This document shows positions 53,362-62,070 of a stretch of DNA of 64,000 bases, in pieces; position 1 is the first letter of the stretch; each line of letters starts with the position of its first letter. This stretch comes from Paraburkholderia nodosa DSM 21604 (GTDB lineage: Bacteria > Pseudomonadota > Gammaproteobacteria > Burkholderiales > Burkholderiaceae). The stretch spans positions 292,454 through 356,453 of the forward strand of contig NZ_JAFA01000006.1 in the NCBI RefSeq assembly GCF_000519185.1, read 5' to 3'. A model generated the notes under the pieces. That model was given only the letters and a program-made list of their open reading frames with translations, was not told the origin of the DNA and did no database searches. The position numbers and the translations under genes were made by a program.

Positions 53362-54450
53362 TCACGCTTGCGCGAACAGGCGCACGTCGCGCGCGTCCCA
53401 GTCGACGAGCGCCTGCGTGCCGATCATGATGCCGCCGTCGTGGCGATGCGCCGCCGGCATGCGGATCGAGATCTCCTGCTGCCACGGCGTGGCCACCGCG
53501 TAGTGCATGGCGTCGCCGAGATAGGTGACGTCGCGCACGGTCACGGGCAAGCCTGTCGTGCCGTTTGCGCCTTGCAGCGCGCTGATGCGCATCTGCTCCG
53601 GGCGGATCATCAGCGTGCCGTCGTCGCCGGCGCTGAGTGCCGGATTGAAGGCGTCCGACGCGATCTCATGGCCGTTGGGGAACACGCCGTTCATGCGGCC
53701 TTCGCTATTCTTCGTCACCTTCACGGGCAGGAAATTCGAATTGCCGATGAAGCTCGCGACAAAGCGCGAAGCTGGGTTCGCGTAAAGCTCCTCGCCCGTG
53801 CCGACCTGCTCGATGCACCCTTTGTTGAACACGGCGATGCGGTCGGAAAGGCGCAGCGCTTCCTCCTGATCGTGCGTGACGTAGAGAATCGTCACGCCCG
53901 TCTCCTGGTGAATGCGGCGCAATTCGAGCTGGATTTCCTCGCGCAGCTTCTTGTCGAGCGCGGAGAGCGGTTCGTCCATCAGCAGCACGGGCGGATCGTA
54001 GGCCAGCGCGCGCGCAATGGCCACGCGTTGCTGTTGCCCGCCCGAAAGCTGCGCGGGCATGCGGTCGCGGCACTCGGACAGATGCACGAGCTTGAGCATC
54101 TTTTCCACTTTCGCCTTGACTTCGGCTTCGGGGCGACGGCGCACGCGCAGCGGAAACGCCACGTTCTCGCCCACCGTGAGATGCGGAAAGAGCGTATAGC
54201 GCTGAAACACCATGCCGATGTTGCGCTTGTTGGGCGCCACCGCCAGCAGTGGCTTGCCGTCGAGCAGCACGCGCCCTTCGGTGGGCTCCTGGAAGCCCGC
54301 GACGATATAGAGTGTCGTGCTCTTGCCCGAGCCCGATGGTCCGAGGAACGTCATGAATTCGCCCTTGCGCACATCGAGCGACACCTGGTCGATGGCGACG
54401 ACGTCGTCGTAGGTCTTGCGCAGGCGCTGGATTTGCAGGAATGCAGTCAT
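53362..54450 (-). CDS. ABC transporter ATPase, PotA-like
   Basis: This 362-residue ATPase has Walker A GPSGSGKS (37-44), signature LSGGQQQR, Walker B VLLMDEPLSALD and a C-terminal TOBE domain (about 280-360). It belongs to the spermidine/putrescine-type importer group, which also takes up other organic cations and compatible solutes. It energises the PotB/PotC-like permeases encoded just upstream. Confidence 0.93.
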   Translation of the reverse strand: MTAFLQIQRLRKTYDDVVAIDQVSLDVRKGEFMTFLGPSGSGKSTTLYIVAGFQEPTEGRVLLDGKPLLAVAPNKRNIGMVFQRYTLFPHLTVGENVAFPLRVRRRPEAEVKAKVEKMLKLVHLSECRDRMPAQLSGGQQQRVAIARALAYDPPVLLMDEPLSALDKKLREEIQLELRRIHQETGVTILYVTHDQEEALRLSDRIAVFNKGCIEQVGTGEELYANPASRFVASFIGNSNFLPVKVTKNSEGRMNGVFPNGHEIASDAFNPALSAGDDGTLMIRPEQMRISALQGANGTTGLPVTVRDVTYLGDAMHYAVATPWQQEISIRMPAAHRHDGGIMIGTQALVDWDARDVRLFAQA

Positions 54451-54466
54451 GGCTTGTTTACCTCGA

Positions 54467-55261
54467 TTAGCGGCCGCGGCGCACTACGGCGCCCGCCAGC
54501 ATCAATAACGTTGTCAACGCAACGAGCAGCGAAGACGCCGCGGCAACGACAGGCGTGAGGTCCTGGCGCAGCGTGGACCAGATCCGCACGGGCAGCGTCT
54601 GCAGCGTCGGGCTCGACATGAAGATGGACACGACCACCTCGTCCCACGAAGCGAGGAACGAAAAGATCGCCGCGGCGTAGAGACCGAGCCGGATGGCCGG
54701 CAACGTCACCTTCAGCTTCACCATGAACGGCGAGGCGCCGCAAATGAGCGCCGCGTCTTCCAGCGACGTGTCGAAGCTCACGAGCGAATTGCTGATCGAG
54801 ATGATCGAGAACGGCAACGCGATGATCAGGTGGCCGATCACGAAACCCGTCATCGTGCCGTTCATTCCGATGCGCAGAACGAACGCGTAGAGCGCGACGG
54901 CGAGCACCACGACCGGCAGCACCATCGGCGTGATGAAGAAGGCCTGCACCGCGCTGCGCCCGCGAAACTTGCCGCGTACGAGCGCAAGCGAAGCGAGAAA
55001 GCCGATTGCGACGGAGAGCACCGTGACGATCACGGCGAGCTTCGCGCTCGTGAGCAGCGAGTCGATCCAGCCCGGATCGGTGAAGAGCTGCCGGTACCAC
55101 TCGAGCGTCCAGCCCGGCGGCGGAAAGATGAGCCACTGCGAGTCGCCGAACGAGAGCGCGACGATAAAGACAATCGGCAGCAGGAGAAAGAGCGCGACGG
55201 CCCCGCCCACGGCCAGCAACATCCAGCGCAGCGCGCCCAGACGATCGAAATCGAGCAACAT
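54467..55261 (-). CDS. ABC transporter permease, PotC-like
   Basis: This 264-residue protein has about six membrane helices and the EAA loop (SLEDAALICGASPFMVKLKVTLPAIR). The ATG at 55261 lies one base after the PotB-like stop, so translation is coupled. It forms the importer channel with the PotB-like protein. Confidence 0.92.
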   Translation of the reverse strand: MLLDFDRLGALRWMLLAVGGAVALFLLLPIVFIVALSFGDSQWLIFPPPGWTLEWYRQLFTDPGWIDSLLTSAKLAVIVTVLSVAIGFLASLALVRGKFRGRSAVQAFFITPMVLPVVVLAVALYAFVLRIGMNGTMTGFVIGHLIIALPFSIISISNSLVSFDTSLEDAALICGASPFMVKLKVTLPAIRLGLYAAAIFSFLASWDEVVVSIFMSSPTLQTLPVRIWSTLRQDLTPVVAAASSLLVALTTLLMLAGAVVRRGR

Positions 55262-55262
55262 G

Positions 55263-56147
55263 TCAGCGCCCTCCGAGACTTGCGCGTGCATGGCGCGTGA
55301 AGCGCAGTTGCAGCGCATACAGCGAGAGCGTCACGGCGAGCAGCACGAAGGCGGCGGCGCCGGCGAGGCCCCAGTTCAAGAGTTCCTGCACGAGCTGTGC
55401 AATCAGTTCCGCGAGCATCATGTACGAGGGGCCTCCCAGCAGCGCGGGCGTGACGAAGTAGCCCAGCGCCATCACGAACACCATGAGCGCGCCCGAGGCG
55501 ATGCCCGGCATGGCGAGCGGCACGAGAATGCGCCAGAAGGCCTGCCAGCGGCTCGCACCGCACACGGCGGCGGCGCGCAGCGTCGACGGGTCGATGCTGC
55601 GCAGCGTGGCGTGCAGCGGCATCACGAGAAACGGCAGCATGATGTAGGTCATGCCGATCGTCACGCCCGTGAGGTTGTTGACGAGCGAGAGCGGCTCGTG
55701 GATCACGCCAATCGCCATCAGCATGCGGTTGATCGGTCCCGTTTCCTGCAGCAACACCATCCACGCGAAGGTCCGTGCGAGCAGGTTGGTCCACATCGAC
55801 AGCAGCAGGATCGCGAAGAACACGGCGCTGACCTTGCGCGGCGCGATGGCGAGCAGCCACGCCATCGGAAAGCCCACGAGCAGCGTGGCGAGCGTCACGA
55901 CCGTCGCCACGAGAAACGTATTGCCGAACACGCGCAAATACGTGGTCGAGCCGAGCAGCTGCTGGTAGTTGTGGAGGCCCGGCGTCGGCTCCAGCACGCT
56001 GCGCAGCAGCAGCGAGAGCACCGGCAGCAGGAAGAAGATCACGAGCAGCAGCATGGCGGGCGCCAGCAGCCGCATGCTGCGCCAGTCGCGCCGTTTGCGC
56101 GTGGCCGCCGCGGCTGGGTGCGCGACGGTACTCAATACGTTGGGCAT
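55263..56147 (-). CDS. ABC transporter permease, PotB-like
   Basis: This 294-residue protein has about six membrane helices and the EAA loop (RSIDPSTLRAAAVCGASRWQAFWRILVPLAMP). It pairs with the PotC-like protein. It lies 40 bases after the binding-protein gene. Confidence 0.92.
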   Translation of the reverse strand: MPNVLSTVAHPAAAATRKRRDWRSMRLLAPAMLLLVIFFLLPVLSLLLRSVLEPTPGLHNYQQLLGSTTYLRVFGNTFLVATVVTLATLLVGFPMAWLLAIAPRKVSAVFFAILLLSMWTNLLARTFAWMVLLQETGPINRMLMAIGVIHEPLSLVNNLTGVTIGMTYIMLPFLVMPLHATLRSIDPSTLRAAAVCGASRWQAFWRILVPLAMPGIASGALMVFVMALGYFVTPALLGGPSYMMLAELIAQLVQELLNWGLAGAAAFVLLAVTLSLYALQLRFTRHARASLGGR

Positions 56148-56187
56148 GATGTTTCCTTTTGAACCGGTCAGCGACGTCGGGTCTGGC

Positions 56188-57219
56188 TTACTTCGATTGC
56201 CACGCGTACCAGCGCTTCGCTATCGCATCGCGGTTCTCGGCCCAGTACTTCATGTCGAGGTTGATCTGCGATGCCTTGTATTGATCGGGCAGCGTCTTCG
56301 CCATGGCCGGCGACATCAGCGCGGCCGACTTCACGTTGATCGGCGCGTAACCCGTATCGGCCGCGAATTTGGCCTGGGCCTGCGGGCTCGTCGCCGCGGC
56401 GAGATACTTCATCGCCGCGTCGCGGTGCTTCGCGCCCTTCGGGATCACGAGCATGTCGGCGGCGGTGAGGTTCTGGTTCCACGAAATGCCGACGGGCACG
56501 CCGGTTTGCGCGAGCGCGTGCAGGCGGCCGTTCCAGAACATGCCGATCGGCGCCTCGCCCGAAGCGAGCAGCTGCTGCGACTGCGCGCCGCCGCTCCACC
56601 ACACGATGTCGCTCTTGATCGTGTCGAGCTTCTTGAACGCGCGGTCGAGGTCGAGCGGATAGAGCTTGTCAGGCGCCACGCCGTCGGCGAGCAGCGCGAT
56701 TTCGAGCACGCCCGGCGCCGACCACTTGTAGAACGTGCGCTTGCCGGGGAAGCGCTTGGTGTCGAAGAGATCCGCCCACGTTTGTGGCTGCGCAGCGGTG
56801 TATTTCGCCTTGTTGTAGCCAAGCACGAACGAGTAATAGAAGCTGCCCACCGCGTCCGGCGACGCAAAGCGCGGGTCCAGCTCATCCTTCTTCACCACCG
56901 AATAGTCGATCGGCTCGATCAGCCCGGCCTTCTGCGCGGCATAGGCGAAGTCGCCCTCCACGTCCACGACGTCCCAGCTCACGTTGCCGCTGTCGACCAT
57001 CGCCTTGAGCTTGCCGTAGTCGGTCGGGCCGTCCATCAGCACGGTGATCCCGCTCGCCTGCGTGAACGGCTGCGCCCAATCCTTCTGCTGCGACGATTGC
57101 GTGGTGCCGCCCCAGCTCGTGAAGACGATGGGGTCCGCGGCCAGTGCCGGCGCGGCTGCGAGTGTCGCTGCGCACGCAACGAACAACGGCGCGATAAACG
57201 AGGTGCTTCTGCTGCTCAT
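56188..57219 (-). CDS. ABC transporter substrate-binding protein, PotD-like
   Basis: This 343-residue periplasmic protein has a Sec signal ending PALAA and a PotD/type-2 fold (DPIVFTSWGGTTQSSQQKDWAQPF, VSWDVVDVEGDFAYAAQKAGL, ALLADGVAPDKLYPLD). GGAGAC lies before the ATG. The polyamine-binding acidic residues could not be checked by eye. The neighbours suggest a small cyclic or cationic nitrogen compound rather than spermidine. Confidence 0.9.
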   Translation of the reverse strand: MSSRSTSFIAPLFVACAATLAAAPALAADPIVFTSWGGTTQSSQQKDWAQPFTQASGITVLMDGPTDYGKLKAMVDSGNVSWDVVDVEGDFAYAAQKAGLIEPIDYSVVKKDELDPRFASPDAVGSFYYSFVLGYNKAKYTAAQPQTWADLFDTKRFPGKRTFYKWSAPGVLEIALLADGVAPDKLYPLDLDRAFKKLDTIKSDIVWWSGGAQSQQLLASGEAPIGMFWNGRLHALAQTGVPVGISWNQNLTAADMLVIPKGAKHRDAAMKYLAAATSPQAQAKFAADTGYAPINVKSAALMSPAMAKTLPDQYKASQINLDMKYWAENRDAIAKRWYAWQSK

Positions 57220-57310
57220 GGCTGTCTCCGGGGAAACGGTTGGTTGTCGCTTCGTCAGGCCGGCTGCGAGAAAATGCGCCGGCTTCATGGTTGTGATCTG
57301 TGTCGTGCTG

Positions 57311-58279
57311 TCAATGCGCGAGGGCGAGCGACTGCACGGTGCCGGCTTCGCTGTCGCCCACGTAAATGCCGAACGCGTCCTGCTTGCGTTCGCGCACATA
57401 GCGTTCGAGCATCGAGCGCACGGCGTCGTCGCTCACTTCGTCCCAGGGAATCTGCGAGAGCGGCACGATGCGGATGCTGCTGTCGAGCCAGGGCGAGCCG
57501 TTGTGAATCACGCGGCCGCGGTAATAGATATGCTCGCCCGGGCCTTTGCCGCCGCCGTCTTCGAACACGGCGAACAGAAAGTCGAGATGCGCGCGCAGGC
57601 CGAGCTTCGCGAGCACGCCGCGCAGGCTCGCCGCGTCGCTTGCCGGTTCGAGCTTGACGCCCGTTGGCAACGCCACGCCATCGGGCGTGTCGATGAGCAC
57701 GAGGCCGTCGCGGTGCTCGAGAATCGCGCCCACTTTCGCGCGCACACCGGCTGCGGCCAGCGCGTCCTGCGAGAGGCTGAAGTTCACGTACGCGCCGCGG
57801 CAGTAGCCAAGCGGCGTCGAACTCGTTTGCACGAAGTCCACCACGCGGCCGATCAGGATGATGTGGTCGCCCGCGTCCACGACTTCGTGCGTCGTGCAGT
57901 CGAAGCTCGCCGCCGCGCCGTCCATCACGGGCGCACCGGTTTTGCGCGTGCTCCAGGGCACTTGCGCAAACTTGTCCGCGGCCTTCGAAGCGAACACGCC
58001 CGAAACCGGCTGCTGGTCTTCGGCGAGCACGCTCACGGCGAAGCGGCGCGTTTGCGAGAACACCGCATAGCTCGACGCCGTCTTCGCGATGCACACCAGA
58101 ATGAGCGGCGGGTCGAGCGACACCGAGGTGAACGAGTTGGCCGTGAAGCCGCGCGGCGACCCGTCAGGCTGGATCGTCGTGACGACGGTCACGCCCGTCA
58201 CGAACGCGCCCAGTGCGCGGCGAAATTCGGCGACATCGAAAGCCGGTTGCGCGGGGCGGGCAGTCATCGGCTCAGCCAT
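57311..58279 (-). CDS. Flavin reductase fused to a Nudix-like domain (copy 1)
   Basis: Residues 1-165 of 322 form a flavin reductase domain: FRRALGAFVTGVTVVTTIQPDG, GFTANSFTSVSLDPPLILVCI and HEVVDAGDHIILIGRV. It makes FMNH2 for a partner monooxygenase. Residues about 175-315 resemble a Nudix fold (VGAILEHRDGLVLIDTPDG) but lack the Nudix box, so this part is probably non-catalytic. The same layout occurs in the paralogue at 62071-63030. Its start overlaps the hydrolase stop by eight bases. Confidence 0.88.
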   Translation of the reverse strand: MAEPMTARPAQPAFDVAEFRRALGAFVTGVTVVTTIQPDGSPRGFTANSFTSVSLDPPLILVCIAKTASSYAVFSQTRRFAVSVLAEDQQPVSGVFASKAADKFAQVPWSTRKTGAPVMDGAAASFDCTTHEVVDAGDHIILIGRVVDFVQTSSTPLGYCRGAYVNFSLSQDALAAAGVRAKVGAILEHRDGLVLIDTPDGVALPTGVKLEPASDAASLRGVLAKLGLRAHLDFLFAVFEDGGGKGPGEHIYYRGRVIHNGSPWLDSSIRIVPLSQIPWDEVSDDAVRSMLERYVRERKQDAFGIYVGDSEAGTVQSLALAH

Positions 58280-59162
58280 GGCGTTCTCCTGTGTTTGCGG
58301 CGGTATTGGCTGCGTGCGTCGCCGATGCTTCGGCGAGAAACGCGAGCAGGCTTGCGTTGACGCGTTCCGGGTCGGTGACGTTCATCATGTGGCGCGCGTT
58401 CGCAATGACTTCCGCGCGGGCGCGGGGCGCGACCGCCGCCATCGCGTGCGACATCTGCCCGCTCGAATTCGGATCGCACTCGCCGGTGAGGAAGAGCGCG
58501 GGCACCGCAAGCTTCGCGAGACGCCCCACGTGCGCGGCGTCGGAAGATGCGAAAAGACGGTAGGTGCGCGCGTAGCCCACGGGATCGACGGCAAGCAGCA
58601 GCGTACGCACCGCCTGCGCCGCCTGGGTCAGATGCCCCGGAATCGGGTCGCCGAACCAGCGCGAGAGCGTCGCGTCCACGCCGCTCACGGCAGGCGCGTC
58701 GCCGAGACTGGCCGCGCGCGTCATCACCGCTTCGCGCTGCGCCGGCGTGCGGTCGTAGACCGCGTTCAGCGCGACCACGCTCAACGTGCGCGGCGCATTG
58801 AGCAGCGCGAATTCGAGCGCGACGAGCGCGCCCATCGAATGCCCCACCACATGTGCGCGCTCGACCTGGATGGCGTCGAGCAGCGACTCGAGCTGCGCCG
58901 CGTATTCGTCGAGCGTGGGCTGGGCGCTCGGCAGCGCGCTCTCGCCGTGACCCAGCATGTCGTAGACGACGACGCGAAACGATTCGGACAACGCATCGAT
59001 CTGCGGCGCCCACACGCTCTGGTTCATGCCCACGCCATGGATCAGCACCACGGTTTCGCACGCAGCGCTCGATCGCGGCGCGTACACGCTGTAGCACGTA
59101 CCCGCGGTTTGACCGCGCTGAGCGCGCGAGACGGCACGTTCTGGGGCGAAATCAGACTTCAT
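58272..59162 (-). CDS. Alpha/beta hydrolase, RutD/TgnD-like (copy 1)
   Basis: This 296-residue hydrolase has the oxyanion region LIHGVGMNQSVW, nucleophile Ser109 in VVGHSMGAL, Asp in TGECDPNSSG and His in NARHMMNVTDPE. It is a paralogue of the plus-strand hydrolase at 61251-62069. In two-component ring-opening pathways such enzymes hydrolyse the enamide or carbamate product. It is the first gene of the long minus-strand operon and lies downstream of two ATGG-N4-CCAT operators. Confidence 0.88.
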   Translation of the reverse strand: MKSDFAPERAVSRAQRGQTAGTCYSVYAPRSSAACETVVLIHGVGMNQSVWAPQIDALSESFRVVVYDMLGHGESALPSAQPTLDEYAAQLESLLDAIQVERAHVVGHSMGALVALEFALLNAPRTLSVVALNAVYDRTPAQREAVMTRAASLGDAPAVSGVDATLSRWFGDPIPGHLTQAAQAVRTLLLAVDPVGYARTYRLFASSDAAHVGRLAKLAVPALFLTGECDPNSSGQMSHAMAAVAPRARAEVIANARHMMNVTDPERVNASLLAFLAEASATHAANTAANTGERHG

Positions 59163-59230
59163 GGAATTCAGGCTCCATCCGACGATTCGGGCGATGGGGA
59201 AAGTCGCCGGAGATCGTGTTCGATGAGATT

Positions 59231-59242
59231 ATGGTATGCCAT
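59231..59242. promoter_or_regulatory. Candidate GntR operator 1 (ATGGTATGCCAT)
   Basis: This near-perfect palindrome lies 69 bases upstream of the minus-strand hydrolase gene. Its centre is 42 bases, about four helical turns, from operator 2. FadR-type GntR proteins recognise similar GT-N-AC-centred dyads. Confidence 0.6.
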
Positions 59243-59272
59243 CTTATGGCCCACAACAATGCATTGCGTATT

Positions 59273-59284
59273 ATGGAATACCAT
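59273..59284. promoter_or_regulatory. Candidate GntR operator 2 (ATGGAATACCAT)
   Basis: This is the second copy in the same promoter region, on the same helical face as operator 1. Two operators four turns apart allow looping or cooperative binding by dimers. Confidence 0.6.
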
Positions 59285-59356
59285 GAGATCACCCGTGGGC
59301 GCGCTGGCATGGTTTAGGCGGCGCCCGATCGACCTGAATGAACAGACAAAAGAAAA

Positions 59357-59386
59357 GGCCGCCGGCGTGTGCCGGCGGCCTTTTTT
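59357..59386. terminator. Strong bidirectional terminator
   Basis: GGCCGCCGGC (59357-59366) and GCCGGCGGCC (59371-59380) form a perfect ten-base stem with a GTGT loop, followed by T6; the other side has AAAA preceded by further A residues. It terminates the second GntR gene (minus strand, ending at 59410) before the hydrolase promoter. Confidence 0.9.
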
Positions 59387-59409
59387 AGACTGGCGAGCTA
59401 GCTAAGGCG

Positions 59410-60096
59410 TCAGGCGTCGCCGAGACCCTCGTTCTGCTGGGCGAGCGCCGAGAGCGCCAGTTCGGAGACCCGCTTGATATGCGCGAACGACGCCGCGGAG
59501 GCCGCTTCGCCGTCGCGCCGCTCGATCGCGTCGAGCAGCAGGTTCATCTCGCGGTTGGAGTCGCCGCCGCGCCCCGGCATCGCGATGGTCAAGGCGCGCA
59601 AGCGGTTGATGCGCGCGTTGAGCGTCTTGACGACCGTGAGCGACACCTGCTTGTTGGCGGCTTCGAACAGCGTTTCATAGAAGCGCTCGGTGTGCTCCAC
59701 CACGCGCGGCAGGTCGCGCTTTTCGAACGCGTCCTCGATGATCGCGCGGATCGCGCGCAGCTGCTGCACGACTTCGGGCGTGGCGTTCTCGGCGCAGGCC
59801 CGGGCGGCGTTGGCTTCGAGCAACCCGCGCAACTCGTAGATCTCGCCCACTTGCGTGGGATCGAGCCGCGCCACGATCGGCCCTTGCCGCGCGACGATCT
59901 CGACCAGCCCTTCGGTCTCGAGATGCCGCAGCACCTCGCGCACCACCGTGCGGCTCACGCCAAGCTCGTCGCACAGCGTGCGTTCGACGAGCCGCGTGCC
60001 CGGCCGGAAATACCCCTGGACTATCGCGCCGCGCAGTTTGTCGAGCGTGAGTTCACGCAGGGTCTTGGCATTGCGGTCGATTTTGAGGTCTTGCAT
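59410..60096 (-). CDS. GntR-family regulator, FCD (FadR-like) subgroup (second copy)
   Basis: This 228-residue protein has a winged helix (LGVSRTVVREVLRHLETEGLV) and an FCD domain (IYELRGLLEANAARACAENA). It is a clear paralogue of the regulator at 52643-53350, with the recognition helix unchanged but the effector domain diverged. The ATG at 60096 is chosen; a TTG at 60105 is possible. Operator 3 (60144-60155) lies just upstream, which suggests autoregulation. The strong terminator follows. Confidence 0.92.
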   Translation of the reverse strand: MQDLKIDRNAKTLRELTLDKLRGAIVQGYFRPGTRLVERTLCDELGVSRTVVREVLRHLETEGLVEIVARQGPIVARLDPTQVGEIYELRGLLEANAARACAENATPEVVQQLRAIRAIIEDAFEKRDLPRVVEHTERFYETLFEAANKQVSLTVVKTLNARINRLRALTIAMPGRGGDSNREMNLLLDAIERRDGEAASAASFAHIKRVSELALSALAQQNEGLGDA

Positions 60097-60143
60097 AGGC
60101 GGCAACAGGAAATGGACGAAAGCCCGCGCACAAGGGCGCGGAC

Positions 60144-60155
60144 ATGGAATGCCAT
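60144..60155. promoter_or_regulatory. Candidate GntR operator 3 (ATGGAATGCCAT)
   Basis: This palindrome lies 48 bases upstream of the second GntR gene, a fitting place for autorepression. Both half-sites match those of operators 1 and 2. Confidence 0.6.
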
Positions 60156-60233
60156 ATTATGACGCAACTGACGTCCAGCTTTCCGTCTGCCTGCGCTTTC
60201 GCCCCCGCTTTTACGACCAGCCGCACGGCCTGG

Positions 60234-60524
60234 TCAGCCCGCCAGCCCCTCGACGATCGTGACCTGCGCCACGCAATGCCCATCGCGCTTCGCCTTGGCC
60301 GCCTGATATTCCGGCGAGCGGTAGCAGTCGAGCGCCGTTTGCATGTCGGCGAACTGGATCACGACGTGTCGCGCGAACGACTCGCCTTCCAGCACCTGCG
60401 CTGCGCCGCCACGCGCGAGAAAGACGGCGCCGAACTTCTTGAACGCCAGCGGTGCGATGTCCGTGTAGTCCTTGTATTTCACGGGATCCAGCACGGTGAC
60501 ATGGGCGATCCAGTATGCAGTCAT
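60234..60524 (-). CDS. DUF1330-family protein
   Basis: This 96-residue protein of the ferredoxin-like dimeric alpha/beta barrel type has the DUF1330 pattern AYWIAHVTVLDPVKYKDYT, GESFARHVVIQFADMQTALDCYRSPEYQ. A consensus AGGAGGAGAG site precedes its ATG. Function is unknown; relatives often sit in catabolic operons. It lies between the second GntR gene and the plus-strand operon promoter. Confidence 0.88.
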   Translation of the reverse strand: MTAYWIAHVTVLDPVKYKDYTDIAPLAFKKFGAVFLARGGAAQVLEGESFARHVVIQFADMQTALDCYRSPEYQAAKAKRDGHCVAQVTIVEGLAG

Positions 60525-60616
60525 CTCTCCTCCTCTTTTTCATCGTCCGATTCACATAAAAAAAGCGGCAATCCCTTGGCAGACGGGGCTCGCCGCATGC
60601 CATCGGGTTAACACTC

Positions 60617-60628
60617 ATGGCATGCCGT
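60617..60628. promoter_or_regulatory. Candidate GntR operator 4 (ATGGCATGCCGT)
   Basis: It has one mismatch in the right half-site (CCGT for CCAT) but the core TGGCATGCC is kept. Its centre is 15 bases from operator 5, between the divergent DUF1330 and AA_synth genes. Confidence 0.45.
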
Positions 60629-60631
60629 AAC

Positions 60632-60643
60632 ATGGTATACCAA
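60632..60643. promoter_or_regulatory. Candidate GntR operator 5 (ATGGTATACCAA)
   Basis: It contains the perfect ten-base palindrome TGGTATACCA and lies 36 bases before the plus-strand operon start. With operator 4 it could block that promoter. Confidence 0.6.
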
Positions 60644-60679
60644 AATGCTTCACACAATCAACGTACGAAGGAAGTTGCC

Positions 60680-61282
60680 ATGAGCCTGATTCGCAAATCC
60701 ATCCTCCATGTCGAGAACGTCTTCGTAGACGGCGACAAGGCCGCAGCGAAACCGCTGAAGATGATCGGCGCCGTCGCGGTGATCAAGAATCCGTGGGCGG
60801 GCCGCGGTTATGTGGAAGATCTCTCGCCCGAGATTCGCGCAATCGCGCCGCAACTGAGCGAGCACCTCACGAAGCTCATCATCGACGAAGCCGGTTCGGG
60901 CGAAGCGGTCGAAGCGTTCGGCAAGAGCGCCATCGTGGGCCTGTCGGGCGAACTGGAGCATGCATCCGCGCTCATCCACACGCTGCACTTCGGCAATATC
61001 TATCGTTCGGCTGTAGGCGCGAAGTCGTATCTCGCGTTCAACAACACGCGCGGCCCGGCCAACGCGCCGCTGCTCATCCCGATGATGGACAAGAACGACG
61101 AAGGCCGCCGCTCGCACTACCTCACGCTCCAGTTCTCGATTGCCGATGCGCCGGCTGCCGACGAACTCGTCATCGCCATTGGCGCCGCAACGGGTGGCCG
61201 TCCGCATCACCGCATTGGCGATCGCTACCAGGACCTCGCAGAGCTCGGAAATGACGTCAAGAACCCTGCAGCTGTCAAATAA
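60680..61282 (+). CDS. Amino acid synthesis (AA_synth, PF06684) family protein
   Basis: This 200-residue protein resembles the AA_synth family (MIGAVAVIKNPWAGRGYVEDLSPEI, PHHRIGDRYQDLAEL). The family name is historical; members often sit in catabolic clusters with flavin monooxygenases and may be amidohydrolase- or isomerase-like. Function is not settled. AAGGAAG lies before the ATG at 60680. It leads the plus-strand operon, and its end overlaps the next gene by 32 bases. Confidence 0.82.
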   Translation: MSLIRKSILHVENVFVDGDKAAAKPLKMIGAVAVIKNPWAGRGYVEDLSPEIRAIAPQLSEHLTKLIIDEAGSGEAVEAFGKSAIVGLSGELEHASALIHTLHFGNIYRSAVGAKSYLAFNNTRGPANAPLLIPMMDKNDEGRRSHYLTLQFSIADAPAADELVIAIGAATGGRPHHRIGDRYQDLAELGNDVKNPAAVK

Positions 61283-62069
61283 GCGCGTCGCGCACTATCT
61301 GGAGCAGGGCTCGGGCGAATCGCTCGTCCTGATTCACGGCGTGGGCATGCAGGCGAGCGCGTGGTATCCGCAGATCGAAGACCTCTCGGCCGAATTCCGC
61401 GTGATCTCGGTCGACATGCCGGGCCACGGTCGAAGCGATGCGCTCGAGGCGGGCGCCGGCTTGCCGCAGTTCGTTGAGTGGGCGACGCGTTTCATCGAAG
61501 CGCTGAATGTCGGCCCCGTCAATCTGGCGGGACACTCGATGGGTTCGCTGATCGCGGCCGGCGTCGCGGTCACGCGTCCCGATCGGGTCAAGCGTGTGGC
61601 AGTCCTGAACGGTGTGTACCGGCGCACCGGGCAGGCGCGCGAAGCCGTGCTGCAGCGTGCCGCCGAGCTGCGCTCGGGCACCATTGACGTGGATACGCCG
61701 CTGCGGCGCTGGTTCAACGCTGAGGAAGCGCAGCAAGTCGCGGCGCGAAAGGTCGAGTCGTGGCTGAAGTCGGTGAACCTCGCGGGCTATGCCACGGCCT
61801 ATACGGCGTTTGCGGGCGGCGACGAAGTATATGCCGACGGCTGGCACACGATTCGCTGCCCTGCCCTCGTCCTGACCGGCTCCGACGATCCGAACTCGAC
61901 GCCGGAGATGGCAAGGCAGATGGCGCAAGCCGCGCACAACGGCACGGCCGTGGTGATCGAAAACGAGCGCCACATGGTGAACCTCACCGCGCCTGACGAA
62001 GTCAATCGCGCGCTGCGGGCCTGGTTGCAAACGGAGCCGCAGGCCGAAAACCACGAAGTGGAAGTGTGA
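61251..62069 (+). CDS. Alpha/beta hydrolase, RutD/TgnD-like (copy 2)
   Basis: This 272-residue hydrolase has LIHGVGMQASAWYPQ, Ser96 in LAGHSMGSL, Asp in TGSDDPNSTPE and His in ENERHMVNLTAPDE. It parallels the minus-strand copy at 58272-59162. The start at 61251 lies inside the AA_synth gene in another frame. Hydrolysis of a ring-opened amide or ester intermediate is likely from the context. Confidence 0.9.
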   Translation: MTSRTLQLSNKRVAHYLEQGSGESLVLIHGVGMQASAWYPQIEDLSAEFRVISVDMPGHGRSDALEAGAGLPQFVEWATRFIEALNVGPVNLAGHSMGSLIAAGVAVTRPDRVKRVAVLNGVYRRTGQAREAVLQRAAELRSGTIDVDTPLRRWFNAEEAQQVAARKVESWLKSVNLAGYATAYTAFAGGDEVYADGWHTIRCPALVLTGSDDPNSTPEMARQMAQAAHNGTAVVIENERHMVNLTAPDEVNRALRAWLQTEPQAENHEVEV

Positions 62070-62070
62070 A

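Noticed and set aside
53362..57219. Calling the PotDBCA-type importer a polyamine transporter
   Set aside because: The family covers many solutes, and the co-transcribed enzymes point to a different substrate, so only the family-level name is used.
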